From: Bacteriovoracaceae bacterium
GTDB taxonomy: Bacteria; Bdellovibrionota; Bacteriovoracia; Bacteriovoracales; Bacteriovoracaceae
Assembly (NCBI GenBank): GCA_017858255.1
Contig: JAFMBV010000026.1
Coordinates: 1 to 39,195, forward strand
Reading direction: 5' to 3'
DNA: 39,195 bases
The notes under the pieces are model-generated. The model was not told where the DNA came from. It searched no databases and worked only from the letters and a program-made list of their open reading frames with translations. The position numbers and the translations under genes were made by a program. This document shows, piece after piece, positions 8,639 through 16,183 of the stretch. Positions within the stretch are counted from its first letter, which is position 1; each line of letters begins with the position of its first letter.

Positions 8639-9418
8639 TTAAGCTCCTTCCTCAAAGAAATCATGAAGAATGGAATAATACTTCTCCTGCTTACCTGCGA
8701 GTTTTAGTTTATCGCTGCAAACAATCAGTCGTCCTAGTGTCTTTATAACGAGTCCTGAAAATGCATAATTCCCTAGGATTTCTTCAAAAACTTGAAGGGC
8801 CAGGTCATATTCTCCCTGATTAAAAAGGATCTCTCCCATTAAATATTTTGCACGAACCACAACTTGTCTTACAGGAGACTTTTCAAGTTCTTTAATCAAA
8901 TTGATCGAAGCATCGTATTTATTTTGAGCGACTAGTTTTTCCGCTTTTCTGACTTTAGAAATATGATCTTCAATAAGAGCACTATCAATATCGCCTGTAC
9001 TCATAGGTGTAATAGGAAGCCCTGAACGAGGGCCCTTTGAATTTTTTGTCTGTTGAAAAACATCTACAGTTTCTGCCAGTTCTCCAGCATTTTTAACTTT
9101 ACTCAGTTGATCAACAACACCAGAAGGATCATTCCCTTCCATTTGATTCATCATTTTATTAGCATCATTCCCTTCAACATTATCCATACGACGCTCTTTT
9201 AAAAGCGACTCATACTTTTTTGTCAAAGCTTCAAACTGACTTTTAGGAACCGTGGCAACGCCGGCCTTATCCTCTTTCCCGTCGCCACCAAAGAGACTCC
9301 GCCTGGATGTTACCCAAGAGCAAGAAGTCATAGAAAGAAGACTTAAAAAGATAATTCCGTTTTTTGTGGTAAAAAAAGATGCAAAAAACTTCCTGTCGAT
9401 GACGTGAGTACTTTTCAC
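8639..9418 (-). CDS. TPR-containing lipoprotein
   Basis: A 259-aa probable lipoprotein. The hydrophobic segment NGIIFLSLLSMTSC ends in a lipobox with acylated Cys33. Residues 35-140 are polar and probably disordered. The C-terminal 110 residues contain two to three TPR-like helical repeats (AEKLVAQNKYDASINLIKEL; AKYLMGEILFNQGEYDLALQ), a scaffold for protein-protein contacts. The start is GTG 9418 with GGAGG 7 nt upstream. The gene directly precedes the LysM protein (7 nt between stop and next start), so translation is likely coupled and the products may interact. The outer-membrane versus inner-membrane location cannot be decided from the residue after Cys alone. Confidence 0.75.
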   Translation of the reverse strand: MKSTHVIDRKFFASFFTTKNGIIFLSLLSMTSCSWVTSRRSLFGGDGKEDKAGVATVPKSQFEALTKKYESLLKERRMDNVEGNDANKMMNQMEGNDPSGVVDQLSKVKNAGELAETVDVFQQTKNSKGPRSGLPITPMSTGDIDSALIEDHISKVRKAEKLVAQNKYDASINLIKELEKSPVRQVVVRAKYLMGEILFNQGEYDLALQVFEEILGNYAFSGLVIKTLGRLIVCSDKLKLAGKQEKYYSILHDFFEEGA

Positions 9419-9543
9419 AATATGTCCTCCATGACATAGTAGCGAACAACGGTAGAAGACCCAAATAGTCAGCTATCAAATCAACACAGCTCCGCTTATG
9501 TTAATTGTAAGTTATTGCTGAATGAAGTCAATCACTTAACTAT

Positions 9544-9885
9544 ATGAAAAAAAAGACAGATCTAAACTTGCCATCAAAAGAAAAACAAGAGCTGAGACAT
9601 CTCATCGTCAGGGCCCCTAAAGATCAGGCGTTCTTTCTTTACTTTCAACTGGAGGCCAATGAAGGTCTCGCCTTTTACAGCACCCGAGATCAAAGCCTTA
9701 GAGAAGCTTTCAGAGACATTGAAATATTCTCCCCCATTTGTCTGACTAAAGAGCTAGACCATTTTATGGGGTATATCCAAAGTGAAGTTCCATTATTATT
9801 TTTAGTAGATGAGACTATTAATGACAGTTTGGTAGAAGTTGAAAGCTTTAGTAAATTAGGCAAGAAATCATTGGATAACGTCTAA
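9544..9885 (+). CDS. DUF4911-like small protein
   Basis: A 113-aa cytoplasmic protein with no signal peptide. The segment RAPKDQAFFLYFQLEANEGL followed by AFYSTRDQSL and a C-terminal hydrophobic strand (PLLFLVDET) resembles the DUF4911 family, whose function is unknown. The ATG at 9544 has no visible Shine-Dalgarno, and the sequence just upstream (CACTTAACTATATG) could place a promoter very close, so a leaderless transcript is possible. It is 15 nt upstream of the radical SAM gene on the same strand and probably shares its transcript, hinting at a link to that enzyme. The family match is by memory of the pattern and moderate. Confidence 0.6.
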   Translation: MKKKTDLNLPSKEKQELRHLIVRAPKDQAFFLYFQLEANEGLAFYSTRDQSLREAFRDIEIFSPICLTKELDHFMGYIQSEVPLLFLVDETINDSLVEVESFSKLGKKSLDNV

Positions 9886-9900
9886 ATCCCAAGGAATCCT

Positions 9901-10716
9901 ATGAGAGACAAGGAAAAAGAGCAGGAAATTTTCAATAATGTCAGCACTGTTTATGGACCAGTTAAGAGCTGGCGTTTTGGCATGTCTCTAGGAATTGATC
10001 CCATATACCTAACAAGTACTTGTTCTTTTAATTGTTTTTATTGTCAGCTAGGTCAAATCCAAGAGATCACCGATCTAATAAAGGTCTACGTTCCCACAGA
10101 AAAAGTCTTAGAAGACTTTAAGAAAATCAAAGATTCCGGAAAAGCCATTGATGTCATCACCTACTCTGGGAGTGGGGAGCCAACCTTGGCCGCCAATATT
10201 GGTGAAATGATTTCCGGGATAAGAAAAATAAGCCCCAATATTCCTCAATATATTTTAACAAACGCAACAGAACTGTTTCGTCCTGAAGTCAGGGAAAGAC
10301 TAATGGAGCTGGATTGCATAACCGTCAAGCTCGATGCTGCTGATGAGGAAACCTTTCAGAGAATCAATCGACCTGCCCCAGGAGTGACCCTAGAGAGAGT
10401 CATCACAGGCATTAAAGCGTTAAAAAAGGAATATAAAGGCAAACTTGAAATTCAAAGTATGTTTATGCCTTTAAATAAGAAAAACCTGGATGACTACGCC
10501 CAGATTCTTAAAGAGATTCGTCCAGATATGGTTCAACTGAATACTCCTAAGAGACCCTACCCTAGTGAGTGGCACAGAGAAAATAGAGGTAATCACCATA
10601 AAATTTTTGACTACAAAGTTACTGATCTAAAAACCCTCACTGAAGGCGAGGCAATGGATCTTGAAGCACTCCTGAAAGAAAAAACAGGTCTCTCCTTTTT
10701 ATCTATTTATCGTTAA
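9901..10716 (+). CDS. TYW1-like radical SAM protein (COG0731 type)
   Basis: A 271-aa radical SAM enzyme. The [4Fe-4S] cluster motif is C41xxxC45xxC48 (CSFNCFYC). It is preceded by YGPVKSWRFGMSLGIDPI, a signature of the COG0731 group related to the wyosine-forming TYW1 proteins. The SAM-binding GGEP-type motif appears as SGSGEPTLA (about 86-94). The protein lacks the flavodoxin domain of eukaryotic TYW1. Its actual substrate is unknown in bacteria. AAGGA sits 5 nt upstream of ATG 9901. The 3' end overlaps the convergent nuclease gene by 14 nt. Confidence 0.85.
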   Translation: MRDKEKEQEIFNNVSTVYGPVKSWRFGMSLGIDPIYLTSTCSFNCFYCQLGQIQEITDLIKVYVPTEKVLEDFKKIKDSGKAIDVITYSGSGEPTLAANIGEMISGIRKISPNIPQYILTNATELFRPEVRERLMELDCITVKLDAADEETFQRINRPAPGVTLERVITGIKALKKEYKGKLEIQSMFMPLNKKNLDDYAQILKEIRPDMVQLNTPKRPYPSEWHRENRGNHHKIFDYKVTDLKTLTEGEAMDLEALLKEKTGLSFLSIYR

Positions 10717-11710
10717 CAGTAACTTTTAGATCAAAATCAGCATACACAGGAAAGTGATCTGAATACCCAGGTTTACTTTTTTTCTTGTGATCAAACCCCT
10801 TAGGTATTCCGGTAATTCGCGAGCCCCAAAAAGGTCCCTTTTTCGTATACTCCGTAACTGTTTGAGTAAACGCTGGCCTATACACCTCAAACTTTTTTAA
10901 CAAAAGATTGGAAGAATAAAAGATTCTATCTAAAAGATTCCAGCTCATTGCTGGTTTATAAAAATAACTCCCCCCTTCTTTAGAACCTACTGAGCTGTCT
11001 TTAAGATCTTCTTTGATACCATCAAAAGGATGGGGAAATTCATTATCTAGGGTATTAAAATCTCCTAAGGAGACAATCATAGTTTGTGGTTTTTTCTTTA
11101 AGATCTCTTTCATTCTTTTTTTGAGGAGATTTGCAGCTTCTAACCTTTTTGGTGTTTTTGATCTTTGAGAAGGCCAGTGATTCACAAAAACGACAAAAGG
11201 TTTTTTATCCTTTGTCTCCAAATGCACTTCAAGTAAATTTCTTGTTTTAAATGAAAGACTCCATTCTTTGTGATCAACAAATTTAAATAGATCTTTATCA
11301 AAAAGAAGGGCCGTATTAATGCCCCTTTTGTCACTGCCTGTTGTGATTACATATCCTTTTAAAGGCAAGTTTTTGGCAAATGCTTTGACCAAAGTTTCAT
11401 TTTCAATTTCAATTAGGCTTAGTAGATGAAGTTTCTTTGGAAAGGAAGATAGAACTTTCAGGTGTTGCTTTAATTTCAGATCCACTTTCTCCTGGGTCCA
11501 GTCTAGTTTCTCACAATATTTTCGATAGTAACTCTTTCTTATTTTTTTACATTCTTTCTTATAAGGACTTTTCAGAGGCAGGTAAGTGCTGTCATCTGCT
11601 TTTTCTGATTTAGCGGCATCAAAAAAGTTTTCGACATTGTAGGACATAACTCCAAGGCCCCAAACCATCGGAGAAAAAATCCACACTAATAAAATTAAGA
11701 TCTTACCCAT
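10703..11710 (-). CDS. Secreted endonuclease/exonuclease/phosphatase-family protein
   Basis: A metal-dependent hydrolase of the EEP superfamily (DNase I-like fold), probably exported. A signal peptide (GKILILLVWIFSPMVWG) is followed by GVMSYNVENFFD, the first EEP strand with the metal-binding Asn. Further motifs are LIEIENE (catalytic Glu), VNHWPSQR, SLGDFNTLDNEF (Asp/Asn pair) and SDHFPVYADF (final Asp-His). The ATG at 11710 has GGAGGG 7 nt upstream; an in-frame ATG at 11725 would start within the terminator hairpin and is less likely. The RBS is embedded in the terminator that follows bcp. Substrate could be DNA, RNA or a phosphoester. Export would suit nutrient scavenging or prey-DNA digestion, which is inference. 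Confidence 0.82.
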   Translation of the reverse strand: MGKILILLVWIFSPMVWGLGVMSYNVENFFDAAKSEKADDSTYLPLKSPYKKECKKIRKSYYRKYCEKLDWTQEKVDLKLKQHLKVLSSFPKKLHLLSLIEIENETLVKAFAKNLPLKGYVITTGSDKRGINTALLFDKDLFKFVDHKEWSLSFKTRNLLEVHLETKDKKPFVVFVNHWPSQRSKTPKRLEAANLLKKRMKEILKKKPQTMIVSLGDFNTLDNEFPHPFDGIKEDLKDSSVGSKEGGSYFYKPAMSWNLLDRIFYSSNLLLKKFEVYRPAFTQTVTEYTKKGPFWGSRITGIPKGFDHKKKSKPGYSDHFPVYADFDLKVTVNDK

Positions 11711-11735
11711 AAAAAAACCCTCCATTAGGAGGGTT
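11711..11735 (-). terminator. Intrinsic terminator overlapping the next gene's Shine-Dalgarno
   Basis: On the minus strand the sequence reads AACCCTCC-TAAT-GGAGGGTT followed by further T, an 8-bp perfect stem with a tetraloop and a seven-T tract that ends exactly at the nuclease ATG (11710). It lies about 30 nt after the bcp stop. The 3' stem arm GGAGGG is at the same time the only Shine-Dalgarno for the nuclease, with the T-tract as the spacer. Folding would therefore both terminate transcription and hide the ribosome site. Confidence 0.85.
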
Positions 11736-11763
11736 CTATTATAAGAGTCTTTGAACTGTCACC

Positions 11764-12237
11764 CTAAAGGTTCTCTTTTATCCAATTTAAAACATCATCA
11801 TGGTGAGATTTCGTTTTGACCTTATCCATAACATGCTTAAGCTTGCCATCTTTACCAATAATAAAAGTCTGTCTCAATATTCCATCATACTCTTTACCCA
11901 TAAACTTCTTAGGTCCCCAAGAGCCATACTTATCGGCAATCTTGTGTTCAGGGTCACTTAAGAGATCAAAGTTAAGACCTTCTTTTTCAATAAATTTAAC
12001 CAAGCGCTCAGGGGCATCGGGACTAACACCTAAGACGACTGTTTTTGAGCTTGAGAACTTCTTCTTAGTATCTCTAATCGCGCAAGCTTGCACAGTACAA
12101 CCTGGAGTCATTGCCTTTGGATAGAAATAAAGAACTACATTTTTTTCACCCTTAAAATCTTTCAGTGAAACTTTTTCACCTTTTTGATTAACAAGAGTGA
12201 AGGCCGGAGCCATACTACCTACTTTTGGTAATGCCAT
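11764..12237 (-). CDS. bcp: Bcp-type thiol peroxidase (peroxiredoxin)
   Basis: A 157-aa peroxiredoxin of the BCP/PrxQ subfamily that reduces hydrogen peroxide and organic hydroperoxides using thioredoxin. The peroxidatic Cys47 and resolving Cys52 are in TPGCTVQACAIRD, with the 5-residue spacing of the atypical 2-Cys BCP class. The thioredoxin fold is evident from VVLYFYPKAM and the C-terminal TFIIGKDGKLKHV. Length is typical and there is no signal peptide, so it is cytoplasmic. AAAGGAG lies 7 nt upstream of ATG 12237. It is 16 nt downstream of the gloB-like gene, so the two likely form a detoxification operon. Confidence 0.95.
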   Translation of the reverse strand: MALPKVGSMAPAFTLVNQKGEKVSLKDFKGEKNVVLYFYPKAMTPGCTVQACAIRDTKKKFSSSKTVVLGVSPDAPERLVKFIEKEGLNFDLLSDPEHKIADKYGSWGPKKFMGKEYDGILRQTFIIGKDGKLKHVMDKVKTKSHHDDVLNWIKENL

Positions 12238-12253
12238 TTTCTTTCTCCTTTAA

Positions 12254-13033
12254 TTACCAGCTATTTCTTAATTCTCTTAAAGTTAAAAATACATCCTTTC
12301 GACTTTGAGGATTTCCAGGCAGATTCTTTTTGATCTCTGGTGAATCCAAGCGAAAGAAACAATTGATCTCTTTTTCTTCTTTTAATGTTGTAGTGACAGG
12401 TGCTTTTACCCAATCAATGCTCTTATATTTCTCTAGCCACTCTTTTGCATGAGTATTTTCAGGCTCATTTTTCAAAGTAAAACCTAGGTTATTTCCTAGA
12501 TACTCATGACCGGGATAAACTACAATGTCATCGGCGAGAGTGAGAAATTTATTTTCAATGGTTTCAAACAATACCTCCGGGTCTCCTCCATTATGACAAT
12601 TACCAACTCCAGCATTAAATAAGGTATCTCCTGTAAATACAGCTTGTGGTTTACCACGATGGACTAACAACAGACACAAGTGAGCAAAGGTATGCCCTGG
12701 CGTATCAAGAGCTTCAAGATAGGTCTCATCATCAACCTGAATCTTTTCTCCTTCACTTAAAAAGACATTTGCCTCTTTAATTTTCCCCTCACCATTAGGA
12801 TGGGCATAAACGACACAGCTGGTCTTTTTGACGATTTCTTCATTACCTCTGGTGTGATCCCAATGCTCATGGGTATTGATAACCCCCTTGATGAGACCAC
12901 CAAGGTCACGGGCCTTATCCATACTTTCAGCACCGTCCCAAGGATCAATAATAAAGAGATGGCCCTGAGCCCCTTCAACGATATAACTGAAATTACGCAA
13001 TTGAGAACCTGTATAGTATTGATGTACTCTCAT
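12254..13033 (-). CDS. gloB: Glyoxalase II-like metallo-beta-lactamase-fold hydrolase
   Basis: A 259-aa hydrolase resembling hydroxyacylglutathione hydrolase, which converts S-lactoylglutathione to D-lactate. The metal-binding THEHWDH motif gives His55, His57, Asp59 and His60. Further ligands appear in DTPGHTFAHLC (His), FTGDTLFNAG (Asp) and YPGHEY (His). The C-terminal helical glyoxalase II part is recognisable in NEPENTHAKEWLEKYK and the late FFRLDSPEIKKNL. The start ATG 13033 has AGAGGTGAG just upstream. It heads the bcp operon and is divergent from the Ste24 gene. Glyoxalase II itself is the best call; use of another thiol ester cannot be excluded. Confidence 0.85.
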   Translation of the reverse strand: MRVHQYYTGSQLRNFSYIVEGAQGHLFIIDPWDGAESMDKARDLGGLIKGVINTHEHWDHTRGNEEIVKKTSCVVYAHPNGEGKIKEANVFLSEGEKIQVDDETYLEALDTPGHTFAHLCLLLVHRGKPQAVFTGDTLFNAGVGNCHNGGDPEVLFETIENKFLTLADDIVVYPGHEYLGNNLGFTLKNEPENTHAKEWLEKYKSIDWVKAPVTTTLKEEKEINCFFRLDSPEIKKNLPGNPQSRKDVFLTLRELRNSW

Positions 13034-13115
13034 CTCACCTCTTTAAATTAAGTTCAAACAAGGCTATTCTTTGTTTTCAATGTTTTCAACTGTTGTATAG
13101 GTAAGGTTAAAGATA

Positions 13116-14375
13116 ATGAATATTGACGCACAAGCTATATCAAAATTGTTTCTCCTCTTCTTGTTTTCAAAGTCCGTTATTGAGTCTTGGCTTGAAGCTA
13201 AGAATAAAGGCCATATTATTGCTAACCGCAACGAAGTTCCCGAAAAGTTTAAAGAGGCCATTACTCTTGAAGAGCATCAAAAAGCAGCTGATTATTCTGT
13301 TACCAAAATAAAGGCAGGAAAAATATTTCATTTTATTGACCTCCTCCTTCTTCTCGGTTGGACCCTTGGTGGCGGCTTGAGCTTGCTCCAAAACTATGTG
13401 GCCGGTTTCTCCCTTTCTCCTATTTGGGAAGGCGTTACTTACCTTGCTCTCTTTGGTTTTATTTCCACTCTTATCTCCTTACCACAAACCCTCTATACAA
13501 CTTTTGTCATCGAGGAAAAATTTGGTTTTAACAAGATGACTCCGGCACTTTTTGTAAAAGATATGTTTAAAGGATTAGTCTTAGGTGCGGCCCTTGGACT
13601 TCCACTTTTTGCAGGACTACTTTGGGTCATGCAGTCACTAGGTGAAAACTGGTGGGTCTATGGTTGGGCACTTCTAACTGCTTTTCAGTTCATTTTACTT
13701 TGGGGCTACCCACGCTTTATAGCGCCACTTTTTAATAAATTTAGCCCTATGGATGAAGGCCCCCATAAAGAGCGAGTCCTTGATCTTCTTAAACGTACTG
13801 GCTTTACTAGTAATGGTCTCTTTGTCATGGATGCTTCAATTAGAAGTGCCCATGGAAATGCCTACTTTACTGGTTTTGGTAAAAACAAAAGAATTGTTTT
13901 CTTCGATACCCTTTTAAAGACTTTAGAACCTGGCGAAGTTGAAGCAGTCTTGGCCCATGAATTAGGGCATTTTAAAAGAAAGCACATCGTTAAGCAGCTC
14001 GTTCGCTCTGTAATTATGAGCTTTGTGGCCTTCTTTATTTTGGGTCAACTTATTCAATCGATGACTTTCTTTCTAGGTCATGGTGTGGCCTCAAATGATC
14101 TCCACTTAGCTCTTCTTCTTTTTGCCATGGTTAGTGGTGTTTATACATTTTGGGTGACACCTGTAACTGCATGGATCAGTCGTAAATATGAGTTTGAAGC
14201 AGATTCTTTTGCTGCAGAATTTGCAGAGCCCAAAGAGCTTATTTCAGCGCTTGTTAAACTTTACAAAGACAACGCCAGCACTCTAACTCCTGACCCTACA
14301 TTTTCGGCCTATTACCATTCTCATCCGCCAGCACTTATCAGGGTGCAGCATTTAGAGGGGCTTTCTAAGCAATAA
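13116..14375 (+). CDS. Ste24/CAAX-protease-like M48 membrane metalloprotease
   Basis: A 419-aa integral membrane zinc protease of the M48A (Ste24) family. The N-terminal M48_N-like region has several membrane spans. The catalytic zinc motif HELGH gives His281, Glu282 and His285, and the third ligand lies in YEFEADSFAA. The C-terminal YYHSHPPALIRVQHL is the usual family end. Bacteria lack protein prenylation, so the role is likely membrane-protein quality control. AAGG is 9 nt upstream of ATG 13116. It stands alone between the divergent gloB gene and the small secreted peptide gene. The length matches the family. Confidence 0.93.
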   Translation: MNIDAQAISKLFLLFLFSKSVIESWLEAKNKGHIIANRNEVPEKFKEAITLEEHQKAADYSVTKIKAGKIFHFIDLLLLLGWTLGGGLSLLQNYVAGFSLSPIWEGVTYLALFGFISTLISLPQTLYTTFVIEEKFGFNKMTPALFVKDMFKGLVLGAALGLPLFAGLLWVMQSLGENWWVYGWALLTAFQFILLWGYPRFIAPLFNKFSPMDEGPHKERVLDLLKRTGFTSNGLFVMDASIRSAHGNAYFTGFGKNKRIVFFDTLLKTLEPGEVEAVLAHELGHFKRKHIVKQLVRSVIMSFVAFFILGQLIQSMTFFLGHGVASNDLHLALLLFAMVSGVYTFWVTPVTAWISRKYEFEADSFAAEFAEPKELISALVKLYKDNASTLTPDPTFSAYYHSHPPALIRVQHLEGLSKQ

Positions 14376-14378
14376 AGT

Positions 14379-14399
14379 CAGGGTAATAATGGCACCCTG
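14379..14399 (+). terminator. Weak hairpin after the Ste24 gene
   Basis: CAGGGT (14379-14384) and ACCCTG (14394-14399) form a 6-bp stem with a 9-nt loop directly after the stop codon and are followed by CATTTTTAAA. It may act as a weak terminator. Its TGGCACC segment also resembles the end of the REP-like core, so it may be a decayed repeat copy. Confidence 0.4.
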
Positions 14400-14570
14400 C
14401 ATTTTTAAATTGATGTAAGAAGCAAGTTTTTCTTACAATTTATAGTTAAGTAACTGGATTCTCGATCGTCTAAGAAATGTAGGATCTAGGGCCTCTTGTC
14501 ACTTTTAGATTAGGGGAATAAAAATAAGGTATATATAGTTTCAATACCTAATAGGTAGATGGAGTCTCGC

Positions 14571-14744
14571 ATGAAAATTTTTAAAGCTCTTATCTTGGTT
14601 GTTTTACTCTCTGGTGTGGGAGCTCAATCATTTGCGAGTGATTCTTCAGAAACAGTTAAAGAAGACTCAGGTTGGATTTTTGGTGATGTTATCATTAAGA
14701 GACCACCTCCAGGAGACGATGGCCCAGGCAGTGGCGGTCGCTAA
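14571..14744 (+). CDS. Small secreted peptide, unknown function
   Basis: A 57-aa precursor with a clear signal peptide (KIFKALILVVLLSGVGAQSFA, cleavage likely after AQSFA) that leaves a mature peptide of about 35 residues. The mature part is acidic and then ends in a Pro/Gly-rich tail (KRPPPGDDGPGSGGR). It contains no cysteine. ATG 14571 is chosen because GGAG lies 6 nt upstream; an in-frame ATG at 14559 has no RBS. The gene is monocistronic and followed by a very strong terminator, which supports real expression. It could be an envelope micropeptide or a processed secreted peptide; no family is recognised. Confidence 0.65.
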   Translation: MKIFKALILVVLLSGVGAQSFASDSSETVKEDSGWIFGDVIIKRPPPGDDGPGSGGR

Positions 14745-14773
14745 TCATTTAAACAAACATTTTAAATAATATT

Positions 14774-14804
14774 AAGCCCCTCTCTTAAGAGGGGCTTTTT
14801 TTTT
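14774..14804 (+). terminator. Strong intrinsic terminator
   Basis: AAGCCCCTCT (14774-14783) pairs perfectly with AGAGGGGCTT (14788-14797) across a CTTA tetraloop, a 10-bp GC-rich stem, followed by nine T ending at 14804. It ends the small secreted peptide transcript about 30 nt after its stop. Confidence 0.92.
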
Positions 14805-14923
14805 GAAAAAATTTACGGGGAATTATTAATTTCTTCTAGTGCCTGTTTAGCACGCGGGACCTTTACGATTTCTCAGATCCTTAGATATCCTTAAATCACA
14901 CACAAAAACATAGGGAGCCTTTA

Positions 14924-15304
14924 GTGAATTCAAAAAATTATATTCAAGATGCTATTCGTACTGAGTCCACTGATTTTCAAAGTATGGATCAACGTTTAGG
15001 TGATAATGGTACCAAAAGACTTCTTCATGCTGGGATTGGTCTAGCTACGGAGGCGGGAGAATTTCTTGATGCTCTTAAGAAGCATATCTTCTATGGAAAA
15101 GAGCTAGATCGCGTCAACCTCAAAGAAGAGATGGGTGATCTCTTTTGGTATATGGCCATTGCCTGCGACGAACTCGGAGTGGAGTTTGAGCCTTTAATGG
15201 AGCGTAATATTGAGAAGCTTAAGGCCCGTTATGGGGAAAAGTTCACTGAGAATAAAGCTGAGAATCGTGATCTAGATAGTGAAAGGCTAATCCTAGAACA
15301 ATAA
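14924..15304 (+). CDS. MazG-like nucleotide pyrophosphohydrolase
   Basis: A 126-aa single-domain all-alpha NTP pyrophosphohydrolase. The Mg-binding signature ExxE-ExxD is visible as E43AGE46 and E69MGD72 (ATEAGEFLDA and LKEEMGDLFWY). Such enzymes hydrolyse (d)NTPs or modified nucleotides to the monophosphate and PPi in house-cleaning. The start is GTG 14924 with GGGAG 7 nt upstream. There is no signal peptide. It has its own transcription unit after a strong terminator. Substrate preference cannot be read from the sequence. Confidence 0.85.
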   Translation: MNSKNYIQDAIRTESTDFQSMDQRLGDNGTKRLLHAGIGLATEAGEFLDALKKHIFYGKELDRVNLKEEMGDLFWYMAIACDELGVEFEPLMERNIEKLKARYGEKFTENKAENRDLDSERLILEQ

Positions 15305-15398
15305 GCGACTATCTAAATTTTTGATGGCCCCTTTACTTTTTTACCATTGTGAATTGGAAGAGAACGAAAGGGGTTATGATTGGGTATCGCGATTTAAT

Positions 15399-16055
15399 TT
15401 AAGATGCTTTTTTCTTCACTGGTCTTTGCTGAGACTGTTGCGGTTTCGCCTGAGCACTTGCTGCTTCATCTTCATCTTTCCCAATTGTCGCATGTTCTTT
15501 TAAGAGTTTTTTAATCATCATCAATTCATTTTTTAGCGCTGGGGCTTTTTGATTCATTTGCATTAGTATCTTATTTACTTTGTGCTCTAAAAGTTTTGTA
15601 TCGGCATGATGTTTAGCAATCGTTTCAGTTAACTGTTCTGTAACTTCAATCTTTACTCTGGCCTCTATCTCAATGGTCAGTACTTGATTAGTGGCCATGA
15701 CCTTTTTCAACTCATCGCCAAGTCGGTACTCAGGACCAATATAAACTTGTTGCGCGGGTGCTACTTGTTGAACAGGCGCCACTCGCTGAGGTTGTGCTTG
15801 CTGTTGCTGAGGTTGTGCTTGCTGCTGCTGAGGTTGCGCTTGCTGCTGCACTGGCGCCTTTGACTTCTCTCTTGCCGCACGTCTGGCCTGCCTAGCTTCA
15901 TCTAGGGACGCACCTCCGTCTGAGTCATCACTAGACTCCGCGCCGAATTGTAAATCGACATCTTCAACGACTTCGTTCTTCTTCCGCTCGGCTTCTTCCC
16001 GTGCTTGGATTTCCTCGTCGTCTTCAAACTCAATGTCGAGTTTATTAACCCCCAT
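15399..16055 (-). CDS. Gln-rich coiled-coil protein, unknown function
   Basis: A 218-aa cytoplasmic protein without a recognised family. Residues 1-60 are acidic and then basic (DEARQARRAAREKSK). About 68-100 is a tandem of QQQAQPQ units (three near-identical 8-residue copies). About 105-185 is predicted helical (ELKKVMATNQVLTIEIEARV ... LEHKVNKILMQMNQ) and probably a coiled coil, and the C-terminus is a basic Gln/Lys tail (RPVKKKAS). AAGGGG lies 4 nt upstream of ATG 16055. The DNA repeat (CTGCTGCTGAGGTTG-like units, about 15783-15850) may vary in copy number. The layout suggests a scaffold or cytoskeletal adaptor, but this is speculation. Confidence 0.6.
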   Translation of the reverse strand: MGVNKLDIEFEDDEEIQAREEAERKKNEVVEDVDLQFGAESSDDSDGGASLDEARQARRAAREKSKAPVQQQAQPQQQQAQPQQQQAQPQRVAPVQQVAPAQQVYIGPEYRLGDELKKVMATNQVLTIEIEARVKIEVTEQLTETIAKHHADTKLLEHKVNKILMQMNQKAPALKNELMMIKKLLKEHATIGKDEDEAASAQAKPQQSQQRPVKKKAS

Positions 16056-16183
16056 TGGGCCCCTTATTAAAAAACATTAATAACTGAGATTAAGGCAGTG
16101 TTGGCCTAATCCCACACTCGCTTATCGGGAAAAATAGACGAAAGTTTAAGGACTTAGCCGAGTAAATCATATTGAAAGATAAG

